DNA of 64,000 nt from Climacium dendroides (lineage: Eukaryota > Streptophyta > Bryopsida > Hypnales > Climaciaceae). A program made the position numbers and the translations under genes. How positions within the stretch are numbered: position 1 is the first letter of the stretch; each line of letters opens with the position of its first letter. Positions 33,640 through 45,031 of the stretch are shown here, piece after piece. The notes under the pieces are model-generated. The model made no database searches and was not told the DNA's origin. It worked only from the letters and a program-made list of their open reading frames with translations. Location: contig OX467089.1 in assembly GCA_950106755.1 (NCBI GenBank), positions 20,131,345 through 20,195,344 on the forward strand, written 5' to 3'.

Positions 33640-35404
33640 TGAGCACAGTCAGTCAGGTATTTCTTGCAAGTTGCAACCAATCAACCACTAGGTCGTATTC
33701 TGACACTGCAAATTGTGATAAAAAAATGGGGGGCGGCGAAGCCTGTGGTGCAAAAAGAGTATTAAAAACCTAGTACTCCAATTGACAAATTCGTACGTCT
33801 CACCCAGCCACAAGTGGCCTGGCAGAGGTTAAGAACAACAGCAAGGACTTTAATTATATTTTAAACTTGGATTGGATAGCTCGATGGCTTAGTTGCCACC
33901 CGTCATCGCACCGTTCCAAGATTTTCTTACCGCTTGCAGGTGACCACAAGGCTTGCTCGGGGCTTGCTTTAAGATAGTGACTAATAATATGAACTCAAGG
34001 CTTTGATGTCAAATGGTCTAAGTTATATTCGATTCGCCATAAATTCACAAATGTATGTAAGTTCAACGCATGTAAGGTCGGCATTAGGCAACTAAATTCC
34101 ACTTGAAGTTGTGTCAATACGAAATCATTACTGATACAACAGTTTAAAACGTAGAAAGACAACGGATCACAAGTGTTTAATGTTCCCCATGCGTGCTTCG
34201 ATCAATTATTTGCAAAGTAATACACATTATCCGATCTGATCTGTCGTTGCACAATATCGATCTGATCTAAGAGTACGGAGAGGCTAGAAATATTGTAAAA
34301 ACTACAGTGGTAAACCTTTGGATATGTCTGCTGCTCAGATACATCGATCCTTGGTTCAGATACATCTGTTTCAAGAATATCTGCAACTCGAACCGCACGG
34401 TCCGTACTTGAGCTCGGTAGGTATGGTATTAAATAAGTACTAGCTTATGTACAGTACATCCGGAAAATTTACCTGTATATCTAGCATCTTATATATCGGC
34501 CGGCACTGTTCCATTGATGCAGAGGCCGGCTATGCTCTAATTAACGCATGCTCGGCACATTCAAAGAATCCTCCTGTTCTGCAGTAAGCCAATTCTCGCT
34601 TTGCAGACAAGGGCAGTTAGTGCACAACAAAGTCGACAAGAAAGAGATATATCTCTCAAATGACATACATATCACAACTAACAAAAATGTTTCCCTGGTT
34701 AATTCATGCACTGTATCCCATCGTCAATTGCATAGATAATTCACAATCATGGTTCATTCACATGCAAGAGAACTCTGTTTCTTAGTATACATACATACGA
34801 AATTAGGGAATTGGACGAGCTTCTCGTAGTGTAGGAATGCGTAGCTGCATGTAGTTTCAACACACTTCCAATGTGATTATTCGATGTGAACACTATGGTA
34901 CAGATTACAGACCAAACCGCACCCAATCAGTAACGAATCTGGGCAGGGTGAGTATCACAACAACTTACTATCGGTAGCTAAGTACATCGATCACGGAGCT
35001 TCATGCCACCTCGAAATTCAAGTAAATGGCATCAAAAGAACCGTCTTCGATTGAACTATCACCAAAGGACCTAATGCTAGCTAGCTCCCAGGGAGCCGAA
35101 TTTTTGTGATTCTTTTCACAGGATTACAGTGCGACCAGATAGCTGACCCATGCGACGTGTTCTGCGGGTGTGCACAGCGTAGTTCCCCTGACATGGACTG
35201 AAACTAGCACATACCCCCTTGCAAACCTTCAAGGAGGCTGATGTATTGAGAAGAGAGTCCCACTCAAATTGGTCGAGTCCATCAGATTCCCTCGAATCTC
35301 TTAAGCACTCGCTGCAATTAACTGACTCCAATTACTACAAACTCTCTTGCCGGTACTGCAGGTAAACATGACACCAGTGAGGACTAATTAATTATATTGA
35401 ATCT
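33640..35404. other. GC-richer flank downstream of FTR1
   Basis: Composition changes from very AT-rich to near 40 percent GC at about 33.64 kb. No supported coding region. A short palindromic GGCCGGC/GCCGGC pair lies near 34500-34530. The part just below 35404 should include the FTR1 3' untranslated region. Confidence 0.45.
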
Positions 35405-36343
35405 CTACACTGGTGGAACCTTCTCCGTGCTGCTGTCGGCTAGCTTGCCAAGCGCGGCGTCGCGGTCCGCGTCGCGTCTCCACTTCATTTTGAGAATCAC
35501 GAAGACCACCGCAACGAACACCCAATACAGAATGTACGCAGACAGCGTCCCCTGCGTCGCTTCATCGCGCCACCCGACAGCCGCGTTCAGAAGCTTCCAG
35601 ATGCCGTCCTTCTCGTGGTGGCAGCAATGCAACTCCCACAGAATGTGCTCGTTCTCCGTGTACTCCTCGAACTCGTGCACCGCGCCCGAAAACAGGCCCG
35701 CGGCGATCACGAACAGCCACATCGTCGCGAACACAAGGAACCACTTGAATCCCGCCAGACCGAATCCCTTGTACAGCAAATACCCAGCCAGAATCCCACA
35801 CAGCGCGCCGATAACTGCAGGAATGGGAACAGCAGTGCCAGAGTCTTCCAATCCAATACCGCCCAAGAACACCACGGCTTCCACACCCTCACGAAGTACG
35901 ATGCTCAAAGGCAGCAGAAAAAGCGCATACTTGCTGCGCTTACTCTGAGCCTCCCCTTGTTTGTTCAAAGTCTCAATCGTCACCTTCGTCAACTTCTTCT
36001 CCCACTTGGCCCTCCACGTATCCACTCTGATCATGGAAAATGCCATGATGGTGATCAGAATGACCGCTATCAGCGACAGAATCCCCTCCCAAAGGGGCTC
36101 CGAGCTTTCCCAGGAGTCTTTCGCCACCGTGTAATACAGCGACAGGAAAATAGCAGCAGCTACCAAGGCAAGAAGAACCCCCACTACCACCCCTGCCCAC
36201 ACCTGCTTCTGCATGTGCCGCCTTGTCGCCCTGTCGCCAACAAGACTGTCCAGCAGCGCCAGCATCACAGACAAGATAATTGCTGCTTCCAGCGTCTCCC
36301 TGAACAGGATGAAGAACGCCGGAACACTAAACAATTCCACCAT
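35405..36343 (-). CDS. FTR1: FTR1-family high-affinity iron permease
   Basis: Membrane permease for ferric iron; in fungi and green algae FTR1 works at the cell surface with a multicopper ferroxidase. The 312-residue product has the family hallmarks: RETLE at residues 15-19 in the first membrane helix (FFILFRETLEAAIILSV) and REGVE at 151-155 (LPLSIVLREGVEAVVFLGG), the two R-E-x-x-E iron-binding motifs. GLFSGAVHEFEE follows at 217-228 and a final YILYWVFVAVVFVILK helix near 270-285. About seven hydrophobic helices are visible, with a charged loop at 105-138. The ATG at 36343 was chosen because MVELFSVPAFF aligns with family N-termini and has a good context (AAGATGG). The gene is intronless, intact and GC-rich against an AT-rich background. 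No ferroxidase gene is in the window. Confidence 0.93.
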   Translation of the reverse strand: MVELFSVPAFFILFRETLEAAIILSVMLALLDSLVGDRATRRHMQKQVWAGVVVGVLLALVAAAIFLSLYYTVAKDSWESSEPLWEGILSLIAVILITIMAFSMIRVDTWRAKWEKKLTKVTIETLNKQGEAQSKRSKYALFLLPLSIVLREGVEAVVFLGGIGLEDSGTAVPIPAVIGALCGILAGYLLYKGFGLAGFKWFLVFATMWLFVIAAGLFSGAVHEFEEYTENEHILWELHCCHHEKDGIWKLLNAAVGWRDEATQGTLSAYILYWVFVAVVFVILKMKWRRDADRDAALGKLADSSTEKVPPV

Positions 36344-37700
36344 CTTGACTGCCTTCTGGACACGCGCGTACAACTCCTGAAGGTACAATTCACACTCACT
36401 CGCCCGCTCTTCTCAACAGAAGCCCATGCAATCCCAAGTGCAGCACTCCCGAATGCAGTTCTTGAGCTGCAAGAGAAGGCACTCATCAAACAAGGACCAC
36501 GCTGGTACAAGTGCGTACCACTGCACGTCTGTACCGTCCGTCAATCCGTCAATCCCTTGTGCCTCGAACCCCACCCAGTGGATGACAGTACCGAATCAAT
36601 TTCTGAAGATGCACACACCGGAAAATGACTTTTATACACCAATCCCGGAAGTCCGAAATGGAGCTCGCGAGCTGCTTCTGAGGCAACCCGTGCGGCCCCA
36701 CCGCCTGTTGGGAATCGTTGACGACGGGCAAGGCGAATGGGGAGCGACGGAGGCGCAGGATTCGTGTGTTTGAGGGTCGGATTTAGCCCGCTGCGTGCTT
36801 CCGAGGGGTAGAGCACGCACTCGGACATGCACGGCGTGTGCCGACAGTGTGGTACCAATGCAGCGCTTGAGAACTGACCCTTCACGCTTGCGGTAGCCTT
36901 TTTTGTTTGTTTGTTTTTTTATTTGTGTTTGAGAATGTGTGAAAAGCGGATAGGTGTGTTTGCAAGTTGTGGTTCCTCACCTGCGAGAATCTCTCGCTTG
37001 GGAATCTGCCCTGGCGGAGCCAGGCTCTGACTGTTGCATGGATGAGGATCATCGCACCGACGGAACTGCATATATGGTAAAACTCGGGGTAGTCGAGACT
37101 TAATTATTGAAAACCAAATGTACTCTATGAAATGCAATGGAGCTTCAGTTTTCAATTGATAATGTAGTAATGACCAATGACAGTGCACATGAACGCCAGG
37201 TCTCCAGTCCTATTGCATGCCTGATTGTTTTGTTCACCCCTAACTTAGTTGCTTATCTTCAAATGCAAGTGTTGGAGCTTCACATGAGGGTAAAATCCGT
37301 TTTTTTCCACTGGCCGTTGATTTCTCCTGTCAGGGGATTCAGTTCGGATGGCGTGGCCTGATTCTCTGCCTCAATGTCTACGATACGGCCAATCTGCAAC
37401 CCACATCTGAAGGGAGAGGCAGCTCGTGAATTTGAGCCGTGCAGTGCCGGGTTGTACGGCTGCTACATCACGTCACTGTACGGTGACGCTGTCCATTTGC
37501 TCGCCATGTAATTCCATGTTCGATCGTAACGTCCGAAGGCATCTTAGAGAGCTAGAGTATCTATCTATAATTATGGTAAATAGACAATGTCCTTTGTTTT
37601 GGGCAGTGCAGAAAGCAATCCATACCTAAAGTTAGGCTTTTTGTTTCATGTTGCACGTTGTTTTGTTTTGTTTGTTTTGTTTGTTACAATGCATTCTCGG
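36344..37700. promoter_or_regulatory. Upstream region of FTR1
   Basis: GC-richer DNA upstream of the FTR1 start that should contain its promoter and 5' untranslated region. Several overlapping open frames on both strands look like by-products of high GC. T/G homopolymer-like runs occur at 36898-36926 and 37650-37685. No specific motif identified. Confidence 0.4.
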
Positions 37701-37739
37701 TCACATCCTTGGTAATGTTCTCTCTAAGGAGGGGTGCAT

Positions 37740-38480
37740 GGGCTTTGTTTCATGGCGTTTGGACATATAGTGTGAAAGTTTTTGAATTTTGAATTTTTTT
37801 TCCTCAAAGATTATATTTTTGCCTACATTTGAAGCTTTGATTCATTCTATTTGGACTAGTGATGAAAAAGTTATGGATAATCTTATTTTTCATGCAATTC
37901 AAGCATCTTCTTAAAAAAATAACTTATAGAATCCATTTTTGAATGCAATTTTTATAATTTTCCAAAAAAATTTTAGCCAAGAATAAATTTTCTTGCCAAA
38001 ACAATCTCAGCATTGGAATTATTGTGTTTTAATTCCATCTTAGAGATATTAATGGTTTAATTATCCTTTCGAATTTGAATCTACTTCTACTTAATAATTT
38101 TTTAATTATGAGTAAAAATTAAGTATTTTTTTGTTAAATTTTTTTTCCTAGATTCTCAACTCAATTCTTCAACATAAAAAATTATAAAATCAAAATCATT
38201 AGTGTAAAAATTTTTCAATTAAGAAGATTCAAAGCCAAAAAATCTAGTCAATCAAGGTATAAAAAAACTTATTTGCTTCACTTTAGATGTAAATATCTTG
38301 CAATCTATATAGTCAAAATTTCTGAAATTTTTTCTATGCACTTTTATACTAGTGTAGTATAAGATCCTACAGTTAGATATGCATAAAAAAACAAATTTTA
38401 AATTTTTTTGCTCTTTGCAATAGAAATGGCAATTTTGAGTAGGTTTTGATGGAAAAGGCTTTAGGACTTAGGGGTAAATT
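37740..38480 (+). repeat. Dispersed AT-rich repeat, copy D
   Basis: Follows the copy A order closely: GAAGCTTTGATTCAT, GTGATGAAAAAGTTAT, ATATCTTGCAATCTAT, GTATAAGATCCTACAGTTAG, TTGCAATAGAAATGGCA, GACTTAGGGGTAAA. With copy C it brackets the FTR1 island in direct orientation. Confidence 0.75.
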
Positions 38481-38694
38481 AGGTTGTTTGCTTTGTTTGC
38501 ATTAGGGAAAGTTTGAACTCTCAAATAGCCCCTCAAGAGTTGACATGTTAAGCTATTTACTGAAGGCTAAAGATAATAGCCTAAGTACACAAATGTGTAT
38601 ATTGTGTCGCTACCTTATATGAATTTCATCAAGTATTTATGCATTTGTCAAGATAAAAAATTCATTTATAGTACCAAGGACTGAAATGACAAAA

Positions 38695-38895
38695 AGTACC
38701 TAATGTCTCATCATCCAATAGAAAGCATTTCATTACCTAAACATCATGAGCCACTAGTACTTAGTTGCATCAAGTTTGTCATTTTACATATAAAGTACTC
38801 CTTCAATGTACTAACTAAAGGATTTAAATATACCTAATGTCCTATTGTCCAATAGAAGGTATACAATTGTGTTTTTGTGTAAACATCATGATGTC
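38695..38895 (+). repeat. Two-copy direct repeat, spacing about 130 bp
   Basis: CCTAATGTC(T/C)(C/T)AT followed by CCAATAGAA and AACATCATGA occurs at about 38699-38750 and 38829-38892. Confidence 0.65.
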
Positions 38896-38899
38896 AAAA

Positions 38900-41549
38900 A
38901 TTGGTGGAAATAGGAAAAAATATCATTCCTCCTTCACAAGTACACATTTAAATCCAATTAAGGTAGAAGTATTAGTTGTCAACCATGTCCAATACCCAAC
39001 CTGCAGGGTGTACTATTTCTAACCTTAGACTAGAATTCAAACTTGGAATGTGTTTTTCAAGGTTATGGCATATGTCCCAAAGTAGTGAGCAAGAAATAGG
39101 AAGTAGTGAGTGGCAGAGTAGTTCTTGAATGATCAGAACTAGAAGACTCTAGACATTGCCTATTAGACAAGTGTACTTTTTGGCTTCCAAAATTTACAAT
39201 TATCTCAATTTTGGGAATGAAATTTTGAAAATTTTGGTATCCCTATATTTCCTATCTTCCTACATGGGAAAAATTTCCACTACCTTATACTCCTTACCAT
39301 CTACTCCAAAATCACTTAAATGATCAACTATAAGTACTTCTACCTTAAGGTCCCTTACTAAAGCCATTTTGGAAGGCACTTTATGGGTTCAAATTTCTTC
39401 TAATAATTATGGAGATCTTGAAGATTGTGCTTCCCTTGTCATATTCTTGGTACCATTAGAAAATTTTTAGCAAGGAAGGTTGCATGGACTTCTTTGTAGT
39501 GTTTGGACCTACAATGTGAGATTTATTGAATTTTGAACTTTTTATGAATTAAAATTTAGAAATTTCCTTTAACTTTTATTCTAGTTGTATCAACAACAAT
39601 AGATGTTTTATTAAAATGGCAATACTCTAAAAACTTAGCACTTTTAGATTTAGAGTTTAGACAAGAGTTTAGACCATGTGGTCTAAATTCTATACCAATT
39701 TTAGAAAATGAATGGAAAAATGGCGAAAGAATATCACCATTTTAACAATAGATCCTTTCAACATAGGACCCATTAGACCATACCTTAAATTAGATTGTTT
39801 GTTTAGTTTTTCAGTTTTGTGGCATTTGGATCTACAATGTGAAAGTCATTGAATTTCAAAGTTTCCATGAATTAAAAAAAATTTGGTTGTTGCAATGACA
39901 CATGGCATGCTAGTCTTCATTACACTAACCCCTCAAGGCTCAAGGGCTTTTGAGGCTTAAAAACATCATTTCTTTGGAAGCGCTATAGTTCAAATTTTCA
40001 ACAGGGTATAGAAATCTCAACCATACAATCTTATAGTTTATGTGTTGTAGATGACAGGAGTCAAATTTGGGGTCATTTGGCCATATAGATTGCAAGATTA
40101 TAATATTTGTGTAGAAAAAAGATGTTGAAATTTTCCTAACACATTTGGAGGTGAAATTTGTTTCTAAACCTATTCAAATGAAATATTTTAAACTATAAAG
40201 TGATTCAAAACTAGCATACAAACACATTGGTGGAAGAAAATATCAAAGAATTGGCTCATTGTGTTTGCAAATGGCTTTGATATGTCAAAAAATAGCAAGA
40301 ATTTTTTTTAAAAACACATCAAAGGGTGAACCTTCTACTAAAATGATTCTTCGTCACTCATAACATCTTGTATTGATATGAAATTTTAGCCAAACAAAAT
40401 TGGACTAGTATGTGCAACTTTTTCAAAACCAATTATTGAAATCGGACATTGTATGAAGAAGAAACAAGCCGCCAAAGTTCATTGTAATCCAAAAATGTTG
40501 GGATTTTGAACTTCAAATTGTTTCCAAAAATTCAAAATAAATTGGATTGACATGAAAATTTTACCACAATAACTAAACTTCAAGGAAAACATAATCCAAC
40601 AAATTTTATTGAAAACAAACATTGGATGAAGGAGATACAAGCCCCCAAAGTTGCAACCATCAAATGCAATTTGGTGAACTCAAACTAAACCCATGAACTT
40701 AGATCGGCTTTCAAAAAATCAATACATGATCTTGAATTGATCTAAAAAATTTACCATAAAAAATAGAAAAAAGAACAAAATTTTTCCAATTAAGTTTTAT
40801 TGAATTCAAACATTGGATGCAAATGTTACAATACATTGAATTGGACTTAAAACTATGTGAAGACACTCTTGGTCCCCTTGGGAGGTGAGGGGTTAAGGAG
40901 AACCATTTGTAACATTCATCTCTATAAATGAAAGATGAAAAATATGGGTGAAATTTTTATACTGAATAGAAAATATGTACATGATTCATCATTTCATCCA
41001 AACAAGAGCACTTTCAAATATGTTAATTTTGTTAAATTGATGATTCTCCATTACTTAGGCCACATGGCTTGAAACCAAGATTTATACTTATCCTAATTTG
41101 TTGCTTGATATTAGACCTTAGTAAAGATACATGTCACACTTTTTGGCTTCTAGCAAATTGACAATTGAGTTGAATAAGAATTAGAAATTTTGTAATTGGT
41201 CAAACTAATACCATATGTAGAATTTAAGGCCAATTGATCGAACTAAAAACTAAAACTAAATTCCAAAATTTTGGGATATTATTTTTTTATTTTGTAAGAA
41301 AAAAAGCTATTCTTTTATTTTTGAACACCTATTGAGTTATATTTGTCAACTTTAATTAATTATCTAGTTGGGATGGTTAGCCTTGATTGTCAGGTACAAT
41401 AACTTATTTAAACTATATGAATCCAAATTGGGATTTGTTGCACAAATTAATTTTAGAATGTTTCATATGAAAATCATTACATGATCAATCATCTATATGG
41501 AGAATTGCATTAAAATGGCATCATTCTACAACTTTGGCACTTTTATAGT
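38900..41549. other. Intergenic DNA with a degenerate repeat of about 180 bp
   Basis: No supported gene. Between about 40370 and 40850 three diverged units recur at spacings of roughly 175-190 bp, marked by TTGA(T/C)ATGAAA-TTTTA, ACATTGGATGAAG and ACAAGCC(G/C)CCAAAGTT. The rest is featureless AT-rich sequence. Confidence 0.5.
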
Positions 41550-42240
41550 TTAACCCCTAAAGGTTCTTGACAATATTTTCACCAAAAATGCTCCAATTAA
41601 AATTGCTATTCTTAATACAAGTACCAAATTTTAGAAAAAAATCATTTTTGGATATATGTAATTGTAGGATCTTGTAGTACACTGGACTGAGAAGATGTGG
41701 AAAAAATTTCAAAACTTTCCACCATGTAGATTGCAAGATATTAGTGTTTGAAGTGACAAAAATCTTTTTTTGGGCCTTGCAAAAACCAAATAGTTGAACT
41801 TCACAAGGTCACATTTGTATGAAAAATGTCCAAAAGGGTGGTTACTCTATGGATTCATTCTTCAAGGCAAGTTGGCTACATCCTTAAAAAATTTCATTTA
41901 GATCACTTGGAATTGTACAACATATAGGAAAAAATAGTAAATAGAAAGATGTAGAAAATGATTCGGAATACTAAATTGTTAAAAATTTATTTATGGATTA
42001 AAAAAATAAAAATTTCAATGGTTTCAATGTTGTAATAAACAATATATACCCAAAGTTTTGATATTTTCTAAAAATATTGAAAATTAAGTTAAATAAAAGA
42101 TTTCAAAATTTATCTTAGAGTAGAGATTTTGTAACTACCCACAAACTAGAACTCCTCATAACTTTCATTTCATTAATCAAAATGGAATGTTCAAAGCTTT
42201 CCACCTTTAAATAAATCTAAGGAACCACTTTCAAATTTTT
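41550..42240 (-). repeat. Dispersed AT-rich repeat, inverted copy E
   Basis: Reads as the complement of copy C in the same landmark order (TTTTCACCAAAAATGCTCC, AAGTACCAAA, GTAGGATCTTGTAGTAC, AAGATATTAGTGTTTGAAGT, TTCATTCTTCAAGGCAAGTT), making an inverted pair about 8 kb apart around the FTR1 island. Confidence 0.75.
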
Positions 42241-45031
42241 ATTTTAAAAAAAAATGATTGTTAAAGAAGTTTTTTAGCTTTGTCCAAGCTTGCCCTCCAA
42301 ATAATGAAAACTACATATCATACAATAACTTTTTAACCATGTAGTCATGAGTGATGAAAATTGTTGGGCTTTAAAGCTACTCCTTGAGCACATGTTGTGT
42401 GAAAATATTAAAGAAAAAATAAAATTTCAATCGTGGTGAGCTGCCCAAAATCACTATGTTGCCCAAAAAAAACACAATTTAGGGCTTTAGGAGATAAACT
42501 AAGTGATCTAAAATCTATATCTATCTTAAATGACATTTTTATGGCTTAGACTATGCAATTTGAAATTTATATCTATCTGGTTTCCATGTCACTTTTGCAA
42601 TTCAGACCACATGGTTTGAAAATGGCATATGCCATTTTAATGAAATTCTCTATCCATTTTAAGGTTCATAAATTATACCATTTAGCAAGTGTTCATATAG
42701 GTATAATGGAACTTCCACCCAATTTGTAAGCCTTACAAAGACAAGGCTCATAACAAATTATACATTGAGTGCAAAAGATTAGTTTAAAATCAACTTTAAT
42801 AGAGGTAGAAGGGTTAATTACAATAAAAATAAAAAACATCACATATAAACAAGTAACTAATATCCAAACAAGGTCATCCAAATCAACTATTAAAGCATTC
42901 TATATGATTGACTATAGATAGTATAATTTATTAAAAATATACTAATAATAAAATTTAGTATTGCCACATTCCTTGATTTGAAAATGCTATAGGTTCTTAC
43001 TCCTAATGAACATTTTTATCAAGTGTATAGATATCAATACTATTCACATATGAGGATCTCTATTAACATAGTTGTTAAAAATATTCATCAAGAGTAAAGG
43101 CTTTTAGTGTTTTTAAACCAATTAATGCAATTAATACTAAATTTCATTATTAGTGTAATGTATTAGAGTGAATTTTTGGAACCTAAATTCACAATGAGGA
43201 CTTGAAATTATACATTTCCAAATGTCCCAAGGTTTTTAAGAAAAACACTAAATAGTGATACCTAAAGACAATTGCATAAATCACATGTTGAGTTTGATTC
43301 CTAAAGACAATTGCATAAACCAATAGCTAAGTTTGTTGCATTTTAGGGGTATACAAGGAGCTTTATGAACTCTTGAAAACTCAATAATATATTTCAACCA
43401 AATATGAATAGAATTAACTGATGAGTATCTTTGTCAAGTGATTGGAGAATATTTAGTCACAAATTCCCTGATTTCAGTTAATGAAATCACCATATTTCTC
43501 CAAAGTAAAATGAACTATACAAATGTATTTAAATAATCGTTCTCATTGGTCATTACTGTAAATTATGTAATCCAAATGGGTAGAACATATCTGAAATGAC
43601 ATAACGTTGAATTTTCAATTAATGTGGAATATGCTTGCAACATGGACGCAAATAGATAACGCTGGCTTTCCTGATTCCCTGGCTGCAGCATGGTTGACTC
43701 CTTGCGAATCCAGAGGTATCAGCATCTTCCTTTGTTTTTTCTTAATGCAAATTTGCGGTGCTTGGATCACGTCTAACCTTGTAACACATTACGGATTAGC
43801 TGTCGAAGGTGAAGCTTAACTTACGCCTTCTTCCTCTGGGTCACTCAAGTTCCATCCGAAACAAATCTGGTGAAATTGAAACTTTACAGGATAAGATAAG
43901 TTACTGGAAGCCACTCACTTACTTCACTTTCTTCACAAAAAAATGATTACGTTAGTAGAGGTCTAGACTCTAGACTTGCATTATTTATCAAGTGTTCTAA
44001 AGTAGTAATGATTGTCGAAGATATTCACTGAACCCACATCGTACGTAGCAATATAAAACCACAAATTACATGTATCCCAAAGGCCAAAAAAGAAAAATAG
44101 AGGATATTCCTCCTCCCGGTATAATTGTGCAAGCGTTGAAATGAATTTTCAATTCCCGTCATTTACTCTCCTGCTCTTATATGCAAGGGACGTTCCCAGC
44201 ATTAGTTAAAATGTAATGTAGTCGACAGAAACTTCACTTGCTTTCGTTCTTAGACTCGAGATGTGGAAGACTCTTGTCTTGAATTGAATTAGCAGTTGGG
44301 CCTAAGGTGTTCACAGCAAGGACCAAGAATGTTATGATATTGACGAGGAAGAATGAAGGAACCGATTTCATTTTACAGCATATTGAATATTAGAAAGACA
44401 TGTTAGAGACGACCAATAATTGCCTGCACACTACATGCACCGTGTGAATGAACACTGAATTTCACACAAATTAAAACACAGGGGTGCTTCTGCATGTTTG
44501 CAAATACTTAAACCTTGACTTCAGATATTTGCTTGGGAAGAAAACGACTAGAAATGTTGCGACTTCTAAATTTGAACGTCAGAAGGTCCACTACTGTTGG
44601 ACGTAATATATACACCTAATGACAAAGGAAAAGAATATTCACCAAAGGGCGACTTTCACCTGCTGGTTAGAAACGCCTGTTCTAGCCTTCTAGGTATATC
44701 CGCTGTGCACTACACCTGTAGCTCCGGTCAAAGCTTGGTACGGTACAGTATAGTTCTCCACGGACAGAATACGTCCATGGCATTTTCAAGGAAGATTTTG
44801 TGCTATTCCTCCATAAGAGTTTCTGGTATCACAAAGACCCTGACCCCCTAGCGTTGTAAATAAAAGATTTGCAAAATTGTAATGTGCACTGAGCATTGTT
44901 AGCAGGCAAGAATTCATTATGGACGCGCAAGGGAAGAGAAGTTACAATATCGAAAGAATCGACGTTGTCATGCAAAACTCTTCATTCAACTCTTAGGAAA
45001 GTGTTCTCACAACCACAGCATCAATGATAAC
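42241..45031. other. Intergenic DNA downstream of PUS3
   Basis: No supported gene. A 41-bp tandem duplication lies at 43257-43338 (CCTAAAGACAATTGCATAAA in both units). Open frames near 43607 and 44597 show no family features. Confidence 0.5.

Noticed and set aside
35397..36773. Several long plus-strand frames and extra minus-strand frames across FTR1
   Set aside because: Antisense and shifted shadows of the GC-rich FTR1 sequence; the permease frame has clear family motifs and they do not.
36265..37361. A possible further gene upstream of FTR1
   Set aside because: Overlapping frames on both strands show no domain, no splice pattern and no protein-like conservation signal; GC content alone explains them.
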